From the NCBI RefSeq assembly GCF_007859815.1, contig NZ_SJPH01000003.1, positions 186,001 to 250,000 of the forward strand: a stretch of DNA of 64,000 nucleotides, read 5' to 3'. Each line of letters opens with the position of its first letter. Position 1 is the stretch's first letter. The DNA is from Botrimarina hoheduenensis. GTDB lineage: Bacteria > Planctomycetota > Planctomycetia > Pirellulales > Lacipirellulaceae. The position numbers were made by a program, and so were the translations under genes. The notes under the pieces are model-generated. The model searched no databases. It worked only from the letters and a program-made list of their open reading frames with translations, and had not been told where the DNA came from. Of this stretch, positions 17,798 through 26,976 are shown piece after piece.

Positions 17798-17974
17798 TAC
17801 GCAATGCGATCAGCTGCGGCAGCTCGTATCGATACGGGCAGGCATTCGCCAGTTGTACGACGAGCCAAGGGGGCCGAGCGGTGGGGACTGCCCCTGAACC
17901 TCGCCAACAGCGCGATCAATCGCGCCGCCAAGCGCTAGCAAGCGAGCGAGCCCTAAGCGGTTCACCGGAGCCGT

Positions 17975-18235
17975 TCAGGCCACGGGGCGGCGGAAGTGCT
18001 GATAAGCCATCAGCACCTCGTACAGGTCCGCGGACAGGGTCATCTCCTCGTCCTCGAAGTCACGCAACCAGGTGCGTTGGCTGAGCACCGCGTCGGCAAT
18101 CAGCGGCAACACCGCCGCAACCGAGGCGGTCACCCGCTTGCGATCGTCCGACACCCGTGCCGACGGTGTCGGCTTGGCCGCGCGAGCAGCCTCGTCTTCA
18201 GGGCCGCGATAAATCTTCAGGTGGCTAACTTGCAT
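17975..18235 (-). CDS. Small hypothetical protein
   Basis: An 86-residue acidic-to-neutral protein without signal or membrane segment. The C-terminal half, 'WLRDFEDEEMTLSADLYEVL' followed by 'MAYQHFRRP', reads like a folded, conserved peptide, and a GAGGGA element lies about 10 nt upstream of the ATG at 18235. It converges with the hemD-hemE gene. I do not recognise a family, and no function is proposed. Confidence 0.65.
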   Translation of the reverse strand: MQVSHLKIYRGPEDEAARAAKPTPSARVSDDRKRVTASVAAVLPLIADAVLSQRTWLRDFEDEEMTLSADLYEVLMAYQHFRRPVA

Positions 18236-18663
18236 CCGGCCGGTCCCTCGGCGAATCCGTGAGTCAACACGTTGTGCATCGGCAAGCGTTGCAGCTCACG
18301 CGTCGCAGTCCGTACCCGAATCAGATCGGCAATGCCGACTGGCACGGTTGAGCCGAATAGCGCGGATTGTCGGGAAGCCGCACCGGCTAGCGATGGTGTT
18401 GCTAGCACCCCCCGTGAGTTTACCGAACCGACGCAACCCGTCACGCAAGCTCCCGCGGTGACCGTTACCCGGCAGTTTGCCTGCGGCCTTGGTGGCGAGC
18501 GTTCCGATAGCGCTCAGTGCTAGCTTGCTTAACCACCGGACTTGCTTAACCTGCGGGCCAGTAAGTGGCGGGCCCAAACTGTGGGGCACAAACAATCGGG
18601 CGGAACCGACACCGGGTCGCTCTGCCGTTCACCCTGACTTCCGTGCGACGCGGTCAACTGACC
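18236..18663. other. Intergenic region, no gene seen
   Basis: This 428-bp divergent gap lies between the 86-residue gene (-) and the small membrane protein gene (+). Short open frames on both strands have no recognisable features. It presumably contains two promoters; I could not pick out convincing core elements. Confidence 0.5.
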
Positions 18664-18891
18664 ATGTGGCGATCCTTTTTTCTGGCGATCGGCGTGTACT
18701 GTTGCTTGCTGGGTCTTGAAGCCCTGGCAATCAACCGTGCGGTGCTCAAGCCGCAGGTGCGCTCCGGGCAGGTGGTGAGCCCCTCGCGTAACGTGACCCC
18801 CCCCGAGTGGGCCCCTTGGAGCCTGCTTTCGGGCGGGGCGGTGGTGGTGCTGTACTCGCTCACCCTCCACCGGGCGGGCGGAGGGGATTGA
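18664..18891 (+). CDS. Small two-helix membrane protein (hypothetical)
   Basis: A 75-residue protein, starting at the ATG at 18664. The first membrane helix is at about residues 4-22 ('FFLAIGVYCCLLGLEALAI'). A loop follows with 'AVLKPQVRSG' and 'PPEWAPWSLLS'. The second helix is at about residues 52-67 ('GGAVVVLYSLTL'). The frame extends upstream, but the extension is Arg-rich and lacks a start signal. It lies 305 bp before the acetolactate synthase gene on the same strand. The compact two-helix form suggests a real small membrane protein; the function is unknown. Confidence 0.72.
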   Translation: MWRSFFLAIGVYCCLLGLEALAINRAVLKPQVRSGQVVSPSRNVTPPEWAPWSLLSGGAVVVLYSLTLHRAGGGD

Positions 18892-19196
18892 GCCAGTCGG
18901 CTCGCACCGTTTTTCGAGCTTACGGCCAGCAAGAACCGCTTTCATGCCTGCCCGATTGCTCGCGCACGGGCTCAGGTCTTTTTAGCCAATGGCGGCGGAT
19001 ACCGGCCGCACCGATCCGATCCCGGCAGGGGGGCCAAGCGCGGGCGGCGGGGCGTTCGGGCTCCGATTGTTGCCCCAACCGCACCCTGCTGCCTAAGATA
19101 CAGGATTACCTTCACCTCACCTGGCTGCTGCCCTAGCTGTCCCGGCGGGGTCCGCCCGTTCCGCTTCCCTACCGCGACCCGTTGTCGCCTTCCGCC
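18892..19196. other. Intergenic region upstream of acetolactate synthase
   Basis: A 305-bp gap with no open frame worth calling. As the leader of a branched-chain amino acid gene it could carry an attenuator, but I see no Leu/Val/Ile-rich leader peptide and no clear terminator hairpin with a T-run. Confidence 0.45.
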
Positions 19197-20978
19197 ATGC
19201 CCGCCACGACCGCCGAGCCGAAGACCAAGAGCCAACTGACCTCCGGGGCCGACATCCTGGTGCAGTCGCTGCTGAATCACGGCGTCGATACGATCTTCGC
19301 CTACCCGGGCGGGTGCAGCATGCCGCTCCACCAGGCGCTCACGCGTGTGCAGGACCAGCTGCGGACGATCCTGCCCCGCCACGAGCAGGGGGGGGCCTTC
19401 GCCGCTCAGGGGCTCGCGCGCAGCACGGGCAAAGTGGGGGTCGCGATGGCCACTTCAGGCCCCGGTGCCACGAATCTGGTGACGGCTATCGCCGACGCCA
19501 AGCTCGACAGCATCCCGCTGGTCTGCGTCACGGGTCAGGTGCCCACCGCGGTCATCGGTTCCGATGCGTTCCAAGAGACCCCGATGGTCGAGGTCTGCCG
19601 CGGCATCACCAAGCACCACTACTTGGTGACGGACGTCAACGACATCGCCCGCGTCATGAAGGAGGCGTTTCTGATCGCCTCGACCGGCCGGCCGGGGCCG
19701 GTGCTCGTGGACGTGCCGAAGGACATCCAGCTCGCACAGTGCGTACCCGATTACGACTGCAAGCTGAACCTGCCGGGCTACAACCCCGCCAAGCCACTCG
19801 CCGCCCCCGAGGCAATCCGCCAAGCCGCGGCCGCCATCAAGCGCGCCAAGCGCCCGGTCATTTACGCGGGCGGCGGCGTCGTGCTGAGCGACGCCTCGAA
19901 GGAACTCCGCGAGCTCGTCGCCAAGACCGGCATCCCCACCACCATGACGGTCATGGGTCTGGGCGTGTACCCGGGCACCGACGAATTATCGCTCGACATG
20001 CTCGGCATGCACGGCAGCGTCTACGCGAACTACGCTGTCGATGAGGCCGACCTGCTGATCGGCCTAGGCGTGCGGTTCGACGACCGGGTGACCGGCAAGC
20101 TCGAAGCGTTCTGCAAGCACGGCAAGATCATCCACATCGATATCGACGCCGCGGAGATCAACAAGAACAAGCCAGCCCACATCCCCGTGCAGAGCGACGT
20201 GAAGTACGCGCTGCAGGAGCTGAACAAGATCGTCGAAGCGCCGGAGGACATCTCCGCCTGGGTCGCGCAGTGCAAGAAGTGGAAAGCCGATCACCCGTTC
20301 GATTACGATCGCACGTTCCCCGGCATCACCCAGCAGCACGCCATCGAGAAGCTCTGGCAGATGACCGCCGAGCGCGATCCGGTCATTACGGTCGGCGTCG
20401 GCCAGCACCAGATGTGGGCCGCCCAGTTCTACAAGTTCCAGGAACCGCGTACGTGGCTGAGCTCCAGCGGCCTGGGCACCATGGGCTTCGGCCTGCCCGC
20501 CGCGATGGGCGTCCAAGCGGCTTTTCCCGGCCGACTGGTGATCGACATCGACGGCGACGGCAGCTTCCAGATGAACATCCAGGAGCTCTCGACCCTGGTC
20601 TGTGAGAAGCTCCCCGTGAAGGTGTTCCTGCTCAACAACCAGCACCTGGGCATGGTGGTGCAGTGGGAAGACCGCTTCATGGCTGGCAACCGCGCGCACA
20701 CCTACCTGGGCCCGATCGACAAGCCCGAGTGGTCGGGCGAGGGAGACGGCATCGGCGAGCTCGATCACGCCAACCGTTACGCAGACTTTGTCGGCATCGC
20801 GAAGGCCTACGGCTGCGGCGGTGCTTATGTCGGTAAGAAGGAAGACCTCGAAGCCGCCATCAACGAGATGCTCGACTACGACGGGCCGTTCGTGCTCGAC
20901 GTGGCGGTCCCCTACCAAGAGCACGTGCTGCCAATGATCCCCAGCGGCATGACCGTGAAGGACATTATCACGAAGTGA
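19197..20978 (+). CDS. ilvB: Acetolactate synthase, large (catalytic) subunit
   Basis: A 593-residue ThDP enzyme that condenses pyruvate with pyruvate or 2-ketobutyrate, the first common step of valine, leucine and isoleucine synthesis. The ATG at 19197 follows an in-frame TTG at 19182; the ATG is the better start. The catalytic Glu is residue 63 in 'RHEQGG'. '[20 protein letters not shown]' and '[17 protein letters not shown]' are typical. The ThDP/Mg motif '[13 protein letters not shown]' lies near residue 450. No regulatory subunit (ilvN) or ilvC lies next to it, which is unusual for a biosynthetic operon. The segment '[13 protein letters not shown]' departs slightly from the common 'PGGAILPIYDAL'. 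Confidence 0.93.
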   Translation: MPATTAEPKTKSQLTSGADILVQSLLNHGVDTIFAYPGGCSMPLHQALTRVQDQLRTILPRHEQGGAFAAQGLARSTGKVGVAMATSGPGATNLVTAIADAKLDSIPLVCVTGQVPTAVIGSDAFQETPMVEVCRGITKHHYLVTDVNDIARVMKEAFLIASTGRPGPVLVDVPKDIQLAQCVPDYDCKLNLPGYNPAKPLAAPEAIRQAAAAIKRAKRPVIYAGGGVVLSDASKELRELVAKTGIPTTMTVMGLGVYPGTDELSLDMLGMHGSVYANYAVDEADLLIGLGVRFDDRVTGKLEAFCKHGKIIHIDIDAAEINKNKPAHIPVQSDVKYALQELNKIVEAPEDISAWVAQCKKWKADHPFDYDRTFPGITQQHAIEKLWQMTAERDPVITVGVGQHQMWAAQFYKFQEPRTWLSSSGLGTMGFGLPAAMGVQAAFPGRLVIDIDGDGSFQMNIQELSTLVCEKLPVKVFLLNNQHLGMVVQWEDRFMAGNRAHTYLGPIDKPEWSGEGDGIGELDHANRYADFVGIAKAYGCGGAYVGKKEDLEAAINEMLDYDGPFVLDVAVPYQEHVLPMIPSGMTVKDIITK

Positions 20979-21256
20979 TGCAGGGGGGCGTGGTTTAGAC
21001 GACCTGCAACTCATCGCCCCTCGCGTAGCAGCGAAAAGTCAGACGGTTACTGCGCGGCCCTTGTCGTAAGCTGATACCGCCGATTGTCGGTGCCGTTTGC
21101 GACAAGCGGGAAACCGATCCGGCTACGATTCCCGGACAAGCTCTTGGGCTGACGCTCACGGAAAAGCGGCCGGTCTACAGTGTGCCGGCTAGCAGAACGC
21201 ATCACGGCCGACTATCCGTGCTACCCGCGCTCAGGGACTGCATAACGCGACTCGGC

Positions 21257-22561
21257 TCAGTTGTGTGGCTCAGGCTGGTAATCGTCGTCCCACTCTTTCG
21301 GTTGCGGAGCGTGCAGCTTGCCGCTGCTCTTGGCCACGAGCATCGCGACCGTTGCGTCGCTCGTGACGTTCGCCACCGTGCGGAGCATGTCCAGCACGCG
21401 GTCGACCGGGAAGATCAGCGCGATCCCCGCCTCGGGGACGCCGACCGCCCCCAGCACGATCACCAGCATGACGATCCCCGCGCTCGGCACGGCCGCGGTG
21501 CCAATCGAGGCGAGCATGGCGGTCATGCCAACGGTCACGAGATCGCCGAGCGAGAGGTCCACGCCAAACGCCTGCGCGATAAAGACGGCGGCCACCGCCT
21601 GATACAGGCTCGTGCCGTCCATGTTCACGGTGGCGCCGATCGGCAGGACGAAGCTCGCCACCTCTTCGTCCACGCCCAGGTGCTCTTCGACGCGTTCCAT
21701 GGTTACCGGCAGCGTTGCGGCACTGGAGCTGGTGGAAAACGCCAGCAGTTGGGCCGGTGCCAACCCGCGAAAGAACGCCCCGTAACCCACCCCGGTAAAG
21801 ACCCGGACGAGCGTCGGGTAGAAGACAAAGATCAGCACCAAGAGCCCCGCCACCACGCACAGGCTGTACACGAGCAGCGCGAGGAACACGCTCCACGAGG
21901 GGGTCTCCGCCACCAGCGCCGCCAGCAGCGCGAACACGCCGATCGGTGCGGCGAGCATGATGAGGTCGATCAGCTTGAGGATGACCGCGTTGAGCCCGTC
22001 GAAGAACGCCTTCACGGGACGGCCTTCGGTCTCGGGCACCAAGATCAACCCGACGCCAAAGAACAGCGTGAAGATAATCACTTGCAGCATCGCGCTGTTG
22101 TCGGCGGCCGCGGCAAAGATGTTGCCGGGCACAAGATCCACGAGCGGTTGTAGCGGTCCCTTCTCTTGCTGCTGCGCGGCGATCGCGATCTTGCCCGCCG
22201 CTTCTTGCTCGGCAGAGGCCATCAGCGTGTCGCGCGTTGCTTCGTCGATACCCGCTCCGGGGCTCACTGCCGTGGCGATCACCAACCCGAGCGTCACCGC
22301 CACCGCCGTGGTGAACAAGTACAGCACCACGGTTCGACTGCCCATCGAGGAGAGGCTCGACAGGTCCTTGAGGTCCGACACCCCCTTGATGAGCGACGCG
22401 ATGATCAGCGGCACGGCGATCACCTTCAGGGCGTTGATGAAGATCACGCCCAGCGGCTTGATCCAGTCGATCACCAGCCAATCAAGACAGGCCAACGTCG
22501 CCAACCAGCCGACCAGCAGGCCCAAGACCATGCCAAGCAGAATCCGCACGTGTAGAGGCAT
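21257..22561 (-). CDS. Dicarboxylate/amino acid:cation symporter (DAACS family)
   Basis: A 434-residue membrane transporter, starting at the ATG at 22561 (MPLHVRILLGMVLG). Many hydrophobic helices are seen. Family signatures are present: 'KVIAVPLIIASLIKGVSDL', a serine-rich re-entrant loop 'FSTSSSAATLPVTMERVEEHLGV', then 'VLPIGATVNMDGTSLYQAV', and 'GTAAVPSAGIVMLVIVLGAVGVP'. These proteins take up glutamate, aspartate or C4-dicarboxylates with Na+ or H+. A loop of about 40 residues rich in Ala/Glu/Gln between early helices is larger than in GltP. Substrate specificity is not readable. Convergent with ilvB. Confidence 0.92.
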   Translation of the reverse strand: MPLHVRILLGMVLGLLVGWLATLACLDWLVIDWIKPLGVIFINALKVIAVPLIIASLIKGVSDLKDLSSLSSMGSRTVVLYLFTTAVAVTLGLVIATAVSPGAGIDEATRDTLMASAEQEAAGKIAIAAQQQEKGPLQPLVDLVPGNIFAAAADNSAMLQVIIFTLFFGVGLILVPETEGRPVKAFFDGLNAVILKLIDLIMLAAPIGVFALLAALVAETPSWSVFLALLVYSLCVVAGLLVLIFVFYPTLVRVFTGVGYGAFFRGLAPAQLLAFSTSSSAATLPVTMERVEEHLGVDEEVASFVLPIGATVNMDGTSLYQAVAAVFIAQAFGVDLSLGDLVTVGMTAMLASIGTAAVPSAGIVMLVIVLGAVGVPEAGIALIFPVDRVLDMLRTVANVTSDATVAMLVAKSSGKLHAPQPKEWDDDYQPEPHN

Positions 22562-22862
22562 CGCAAACAATCCGCTACGCGCCGCCCCCCACTGGGGGCA
22601 AGTCGCTGGGAAGGAGGAAACAGGAACAGAGGGGTCATCAGAGCGAGCGGCTGCCGCCGGATCGACCAACGAACCTGCGACAAGCCGCCTGTCGGCACAG
22701 CTTAGCGGGTTCCAGCCGTCATAACCCTCCCTCTTTCGCTCCAACACAACCTCAAGCTCTGAAGTCCCGATGTAAGTCCGTAGCGGTTAGCGAAACCCTG
22801 CGGTCGCAGGGCTTCCCTCCCCCCTGCCCTCTCTCCCCCTGCGCAGTCCGGTCTGCTTGTCG
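22562..22862. other. Divergent intergenic region
   Basis: A 301-bp gap between the symporter (-) and the GAF-domain gene (+), so it should hold both promoters. No RNA gene or terminator is apparent. Confidence 0.45.
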
Positions 22863-24167
22863 ATGTCCGATCCGCTCACGCCGACGCCCAACGGTTTTTC
22901 GATCGCCGATCCGCTGCAGCTCGGGCCGCGTTTGGCCCCGCCCGCGGGGATGGAGGCGGTGGTCTCCGAGTCGGCGCAGCCCTGCGCGGGGTCCGCCACC
23001 GAGCAGCGACTCGTGGCGGTGCTCGGCGGCGCGGCCCGCGGGCTCGATTTCGCTGCGGCGGAACTCTGGCTGCTCGATAGCGGCACGCGTTCGCTCACCC
23101 GGCGCGCCAACTGGGACCCCTCGCGCACCGTCAAACCAGCACGCCGTCCGCTGGCGGAGGCCGAGGCCGATTTGGCGGTGCTCGCCGGCGGAGCCGTTGT
23201 TGTCCAGGACGCCGCCGAGGCACGGCCGTGGGGACTCCATCGCTCAGCCGCGGCAGCGATCGCGGTCCCCGTCTCTTCGGCAACCACCATTCACGGCGTG
23301 CTCTGGCTCTTTGATGCCCGTGCCCGTGCCATCGCCGACGAAACGGTTGAGCTGGTCGAGATCATCGGCGGGCGTCTCGCGCTAGAAATCGAAGCCGAGC
23401 AAGCGGCGAGCGAACGCGATCACCACCCGCTCGGCGATGCCGCTGCGGCGGCGTGCGAAGCCGAGCCGGCGTCGCTGACCGCGGAGCTGCCGACCGAGGC
23501 CCCGCAGCAGGGAGCCTTGCAACTGGCCGGACGAACCTTTGACCATGGATCGGTCGCGATGCACGATTGGCACACGCTGGCCGATGGTCGGGTGCTGGCC
23601 ACCGCGGCGTCGATTGTTGACTCGCCCGGCGATCCGTCGGAGTCGGCGCTGGTGGCGCTGCAATCGGCGCGTGTCGCCGCACGGACCCTTGCCGAGTCTT
23701 CCGCTACGGCCGGCGATCTGTTGGAGCGCGTCAATCGGGCGGTCTACGAGGCCACGATGTCGGGCGAAGGGGTCTCGATCGCGATCGCTTTGCTCGATTC
23801 GCCGCTCGAGGCTCAGACCACCGGCCAGCCTCTACGGGGCTCCTACGCCGCCGCAGGACCCGCTGGGGCGCTGCGCGTGCGTGTCGCGAACACCCAGGCA
23901 ATCCTGCCCGATGCAACGCCTCTCGGCTGGGACCAAGAGGCGGCTTACGCGTCACGCTCTTTCGAGCTTGCCACGGGCGAACGACTCGTGCTGATCGCGG
24001 GCGACGTGCGGCTGACCAGCCCGCTTGTGGAGCGCCGACTGATTGACGCCTATGAATGCCTCACCGCTAAGGGGCTACAAAAGCTCAGCGCTAAAGCGTG
24101 CGTGGCGCGGATCGCGCAAGCCGGCTGCGAAGCGATCGACGCCGCGATCACCCTCCAACGTATCTGA
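22863..24167 (+). CDS. GAF domain protein with degenerate PP2C/SpoIIE-like C-terminal domain
   Basis: A 434-residue protein. A GAF-like sensor spans about residues 45-180: 'FAAAELWLLDSGTRSLTRRA', 'AAIAVPVSSATTIHGVLWLF' and 'ETVELVEIIGGRLALEIE'. After a linker, about residues 220-430 follow the SpoIIE phosphatase layout: 'HTLADGRVLATAASIVD', a helix of 'SARVAARTLAE', 'LLERVNRAVYEATMSGEGVSIAIALLD', 'YAAAGPAGALRV', and 'TGERLVLIAGDVRLTSP'. The acidic metal ligands of active enzymes (the D in GDYYD and in GDVxGHG) are not obvious: the segments read 'HDWH' and 'ASIVDSPGD'. It may be an inactive phosphatase used for binding. The ATG at 22863 follows a TTG at 22857. It ends 6 bp from obgE (convergent). 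Confidence 0.75.
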   Translation: MSDPLTPTPNGFSIADPLQLGPRLAPPAGMEAVVSESAQPCAGSATEQRLVAVLGGAARGLDFAAAELWLLDSGTRSLTRRANWDPSRTVKPARRPLAEAEADLAVLAGGAVVVQDAAEARPWGLHRSAAAAIAVPVSSATTIHGVLWLFDARARAIADETVELVEIIGGRLALEIEAEQAASERDHHPLGDAAAAACEAEPASLTAELPTEAPQQGALQLAGRTFDHGSVAMHDWHTLADGRVLATAASIVDSPGDPSESALVALQSARVAARTLAESSATAGDLLERVNRAVYEATMSGEGVSIAIALLDSPLEAQTTGQPLRGSYAAAGPAGALRVRVANTQAILPDATPLGWDQEAAYASRSFELATGERLVLIAGDVRLTSPLVERRLIDAYECLTAKGLQKLSAKACVARIAQAGCEAIDAAITLQRI

Positions 24168-24173
24168 CCCTCG

Positions 24174-25181
24174 TCAGTCGCGGGGCGGATGCAAAGCGGT
24201 CCAAGCCGCTTCGACCAGCTCGCGCAGCCCTTCGCCGGTCGCGCTGCTGAACCGCAGAACGGGCCTGCCGATTGTCTCTTGCAGCTGGGCCTGGACATCA
24301 GCGGATTCGGGCAGCTCGGCTTTGCTCACCGCAACCACTTCGGTCCGCGACGCGAGATCGACCCCTAGCTGCTCGGCGTACTGTTCCACCTCGCCGCGGA
24401 TCACGCGGTAGTTTTCCAGTGGGTCAGACTGGTCCATCGGTGCCGGCTCGACCAGATGAATGAGCACACGGGTGCGTTCAACGTGACGCAAGAATTCGTG
24501 CCCTAAGCCCGCCCCCTGGCTGGCACCCTCGATCAATCCGGGGATGTCGGCCATCACGAACTGACGATCGAAGTCAACCTCGACGATGCCGAGGTTCGGT
24601 CGTTTGGTGGTGAACGGATAGTCGGCGATCTCAGGCCGAGCGCGACTGACGCGGCTGAGCAGCGTGCTTTTGCCGGCATTGGGTTTGCCGAGCAGGCCGA
24701 CATCGGCAATCACCTTCAGCTCAAAGATGACATGCCGCCGCTCGCCCTTTTCTCCGCGGGTGTACTCTCGCGGTGTTTGGTTGATGGAGCTTTTGAAGCG
24801 GGTGTTCCCCTTGCCGCCGGCACCGCCGCGTGCGGCAACCACCGTGTCGCCGTCGTTCTTCAGGTCGCGGATGACGAGGTCGTGCGCCGCGTCGCGGAGC
24901 ACCGTGCCGGGCGGAACGTGAATCACGAGATCGTCGGCGCACGCGCCGTGACGATTGCTTCCCTGCCCCGGCACTCCACCGCGAGCACGCCAGTGCTTGC
25001 GATGCACTAGCTCTTGAAGGCTATCGACTCCCTCGCGCGCGAGGACCACCACGTTGCCGCCGTTGCCGCCGTCGCCCCCATCGGGGCCACCGCGGGGGAT
25101 GTACTTCTCGCGGCGGAAGCTCATGCAGCCATCGCCCCCCGAGCCAGCCTCGATCTCGACAGTAACGCGATCAACGAACAC
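24174..25181 (-). CDS. obgE: GTPase Obg (CgtA), ribosome assembly
   Basis: A 335-residue GTPase that helps 50S subunit assembly and stress control. The start is the GTG at 25181, giving the family N-terminus 'FVDRVTVEIEAGSGGDGC'; longer in-frame starts add an unrelated peptide. The glycine-rich Obg domain is at residues 1-158 ('YIPRGGPDGGDGGNGG'). The G domain follows: G1 'GKPNAGKST' at 165-173, 'YPFTTKRPNLGIV' (switch), 'DIPGLIEGASQGAGLG' (G3), and 'AVSKAEL' at the place of NKxD. It ends shortly after the G domain, without the extra C-terminal domain of some Obg proteins. In the NKxD-like motif, Ser replaces Asn (VSKAEL), which is odd. rpmA lies upstream, but a terminator separates them. Confidence 0.95.
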   Translation of the reverse strand: MFVDRVTVEIEAGSGGDGCMSFRREKYIPRGGPDGGDGGNGGNVVVLAREGVDSLQELVHRKHWRARGGVPGQGSNRHGACADDLVIHVPPGTVLRDAAHDLVIRDLKNDGDTVVAARGGAGGKGNTRFKSSINQTPREYTRGEKGERRHVIFELKVIADVGLLGKPNAGKSTLLSRVSRARPEIADYPFTTKRPNLGIVEVDFDRQFVMADIPGLIEGASQGAGLGHEFLRHVERTRVLIHLVEPAPMDQSDPLENYRVIRGEVEQYAEQLGVDLASRTEVVAVSKAELPESADVQAQLQETIGRPVLRFSSATGEGLRELVEAAWTALHPPRD

Positions 25182-25241
25182 GGTAGGGCTGCTGGCGGAA
25201 AAAGGCGATCGGCAGCGCAACGAAAAAGTAGCGCAATAAAA

Positions 25242-25273
25242 AAGGGCGAGCCGATCGGGATCGGCTCGCCCTT
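25242..25273 (-). terminator. Rho-independent terminator after rpmA
   Basis: A perfect 15-bp inverted repeat, 25242-25256 with 25259-25273, separated by 2 nt as read. On the minus strand it is followed by TTTTTTATTGCGC. It ends rpmA transcription 52 nt after the stop and separates it from obgE. Confidence 0.92.
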
Positions 25274-25325
25274 GGCTTGATGGAGGGATCGCTCGATCGG
25301 CGTCAGCAGGCGAGCGAGCGGCAGA

Positions 25326-25580
25326 TCAGTTGGCTTCGAGCGGGGCAATGTTGATGCGACGGCCCTCTTGGTCGAACACCACATGGCCTTCGGTGAGCGC
25401 GAACAGGGTGTAGTCCTTGCCCTGGCCAACGTTGCGTCCCGCACGCCACTTGTTGCCAAGCTGACGGATCAGGATGTTGCCCGCGATGACATGCTCGCCG
25501 CCGTACTTCTTCACACCCCGGCGCTGGGCGTTCGAGTCGCGGCCGTTGCGGCTTGAGCCTTGTCCCTTTTTGTGTGCCAT
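25326..25580 (-). CDS. rpmA: 50S ribosomal protein L27
   Basis: An 84-residue ribosomal protein of the peptidyl-transferase region. The N-terminus '[19 protein letters not shown]' is the standard form that reaches the catalytic centre without a cleavable leader. '[19 protein letters not shown]' and '[18 protein letters not shown]' complete the family pattern. rplU, which usually precedes it, is not here. A strong terminator follows, and obgE is downstream on the same strand, a common rpmA-obg order. Confidence 0.97.
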   Translation of the reverse strand: MAHKKGQGSSRNGRDSNAQRRGVKKYGGEHVIAGNILIRQLGNKWRAGRNVGQGKDYTLFALTEGHVVFDQEGRRINIAPLEAN

Positions 25581-25708
25581 CGCAGGGTCTCCGAGTGCTT
25601 GGTCGGCTGTGCTGGGGCGGGGTCGCGGTTTTAGCCGGAGAGGCCCCTACGGCCCCTTTCGGCAAACGGACCCACGCTGGGGGAGAGTCGTTATTCGAGC
25701 CCCACAGA

Positions 25709-26683
25709 TTACCGATACAGCCACCGATAGGCAACCCCTTCGTCGACCCCGTACAGGCTCGCCTTGCCCGGCGGAACCCCGAGCCGCACCTCGTTTTCGT
25801 GCTGCAAAAAGCGGTCGCCGGGCCGCCAGAAGTTAAGTTGCAGGGTCTGGCTGACAAACTCGCGCCCCTTGCCCGGTGCGTCGCCCGACTGATAGAGGCC
25901 CGCGGGGTCGGTCCAGTCATAGGCGTTGGTCAAACCCCTGACAAAGATGCTAAAAAAATCGATCTCGGGGTCCAGGTCGGACCAGGTCGCCACGCCCCAC
26001 CGCTCTTCCCCCACTGCCAGGGGCTCAAGGGGCATCTGAACCGAAGAATACAGCCGCCGACCGGGCACCTCACGCGCGCGGATGGCCTCGACGGCACCCG
26101 GCATGACCTTGTCCAGATACGCCCGGTAGATCTTTCCGCCGTTGGGAGCCAAATCGTTCCCCTCTAGCACCAAATGGGGCAGGAACCGTACCGGGCCCGA
26201 ATCGGTTGGCTCGGCGAGAAACTCGCCCGTCTCGGCCGACTCGGTCGGGTGCAAAGCCATTCCCGTGTTCTTGACCCGATAAACCAGGTACCAGACCAGC
26301 TTTTGCTCGCCGCCGTTGGCGGGCAGCAGACGGATCATGCGTAGCGGCTTGAAGGCAAACTCCAGCCGCCAGACGTCGCGACGGAAACGCACCTCTTTGG
26401 CTTGGTTGTGCAGGGTTTCGCTGGGGCTGAGCACGCGCGGCTCCCATTCCAGCGTCTTGTCGGCCAGCACTTCGACCAGATCGTGAACGCTTGCCGTCGA
26501 GTCGGGATCAACCGCCGCAGCGAGCACGGTCTCGACTCCCGGAGCGAACACCCGCGGAGCACGCCGCTCCTGAGCTTCAGCAAGCGGCGTCGCGGCCAAC
26601 ATCATGGCAGCGAGCCCCACGAACGCCACCAACGGGTGCGTAGAGCGAGGACAGGCCGGTCGTTGTGCCGGGAGAGAGATCAT
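25709..26683 (-). CDS. Secreted protein of unknown function
   Basis: A 324-residue protein, starting at the ATG at 26683. The N-terminus carries a basic stretch and a hydrophobic core ending in '[10 protein letters not shown]', a good signal peptide with cleavage near residue 37. The mature part has '[21 protein letters not shown]', '[17 protein letters not shown]', '[19 protein letters not shown]' and '[20 protein letters not shown]', a beta-rich pattern without catalytic motifs that I recognise. 'YRVKNTG' recalls beta-sandwich domains of secreted planctomycete proteins. It stands alone, divergent from the antiporter gene. Confidence 0.8.
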   Translation of the reverse strand: MISLPAQRPACPRSTHPLVAFVGLAAMMLAATPLAEAQERRAPRVFAPGVETVLAAAVDPDSTASVHDLVEVLADKTLEWEPRVLSPSETLHNQAKEVRFRRDVWRLEFAFKPLRMIRLLPANGGEQKLVWYLVYRVKNTGMALHPTESAETGEFLAEPTDSGPVRFLPHLVLEGNDLAPNGGKIYRAYLDKVMPGAVEAIRAREVPGRRLYSSVQMPLEPLAVGEERWGVATWSDLDPEIDFFSIFVRGLTNAYDWTDPAGLYQSGDAPGKGREFVSQTLQLNFWRPGDRFLQHENEVRLGVPPGKASLYGVDEGVAYRWLYR

Positions 26684-26976
26684 CGAGAGCTGCCTGACGG
26701 GGCCGAAAGGTGCGGGGCGGCGGGGCGTAGCGAGCCCAACCGGGCAAACATCTAGTCTAGTTGCCGTGAAAAAGGGGGGCAACTTACGCGGATCGGGCAA
26801 AGCCCGCCGCCCCCCCTCCGCGAGCCCGCCTGCCGACGCTGGAAACGGTTTTGTGGGTTATCCCGGCCCGCGGTCGCCCGGCGTGGGCGACAGAGCAGCG
26901 GGCAAGTAGACTGAGCCCGGCTTGCCACAGGGCGTTTCCCGAAGATCGAAACGCCGGCCCCCTCTCGCCTTTGCCC

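Noticed and set aside
21060-21106. Possible terminator between ilvB and the symporter
   Set aside because: CTTGTCG and CGACAAG can pair, but the loop is about 33 nt and there is no T-run.
21270-22481. 403-residue open frame on the minus strand
   Set aside because: It lies in another frame of the symporter gene; the Arg/Gly/Ala-rich product is typical of a GC-rich shadow.
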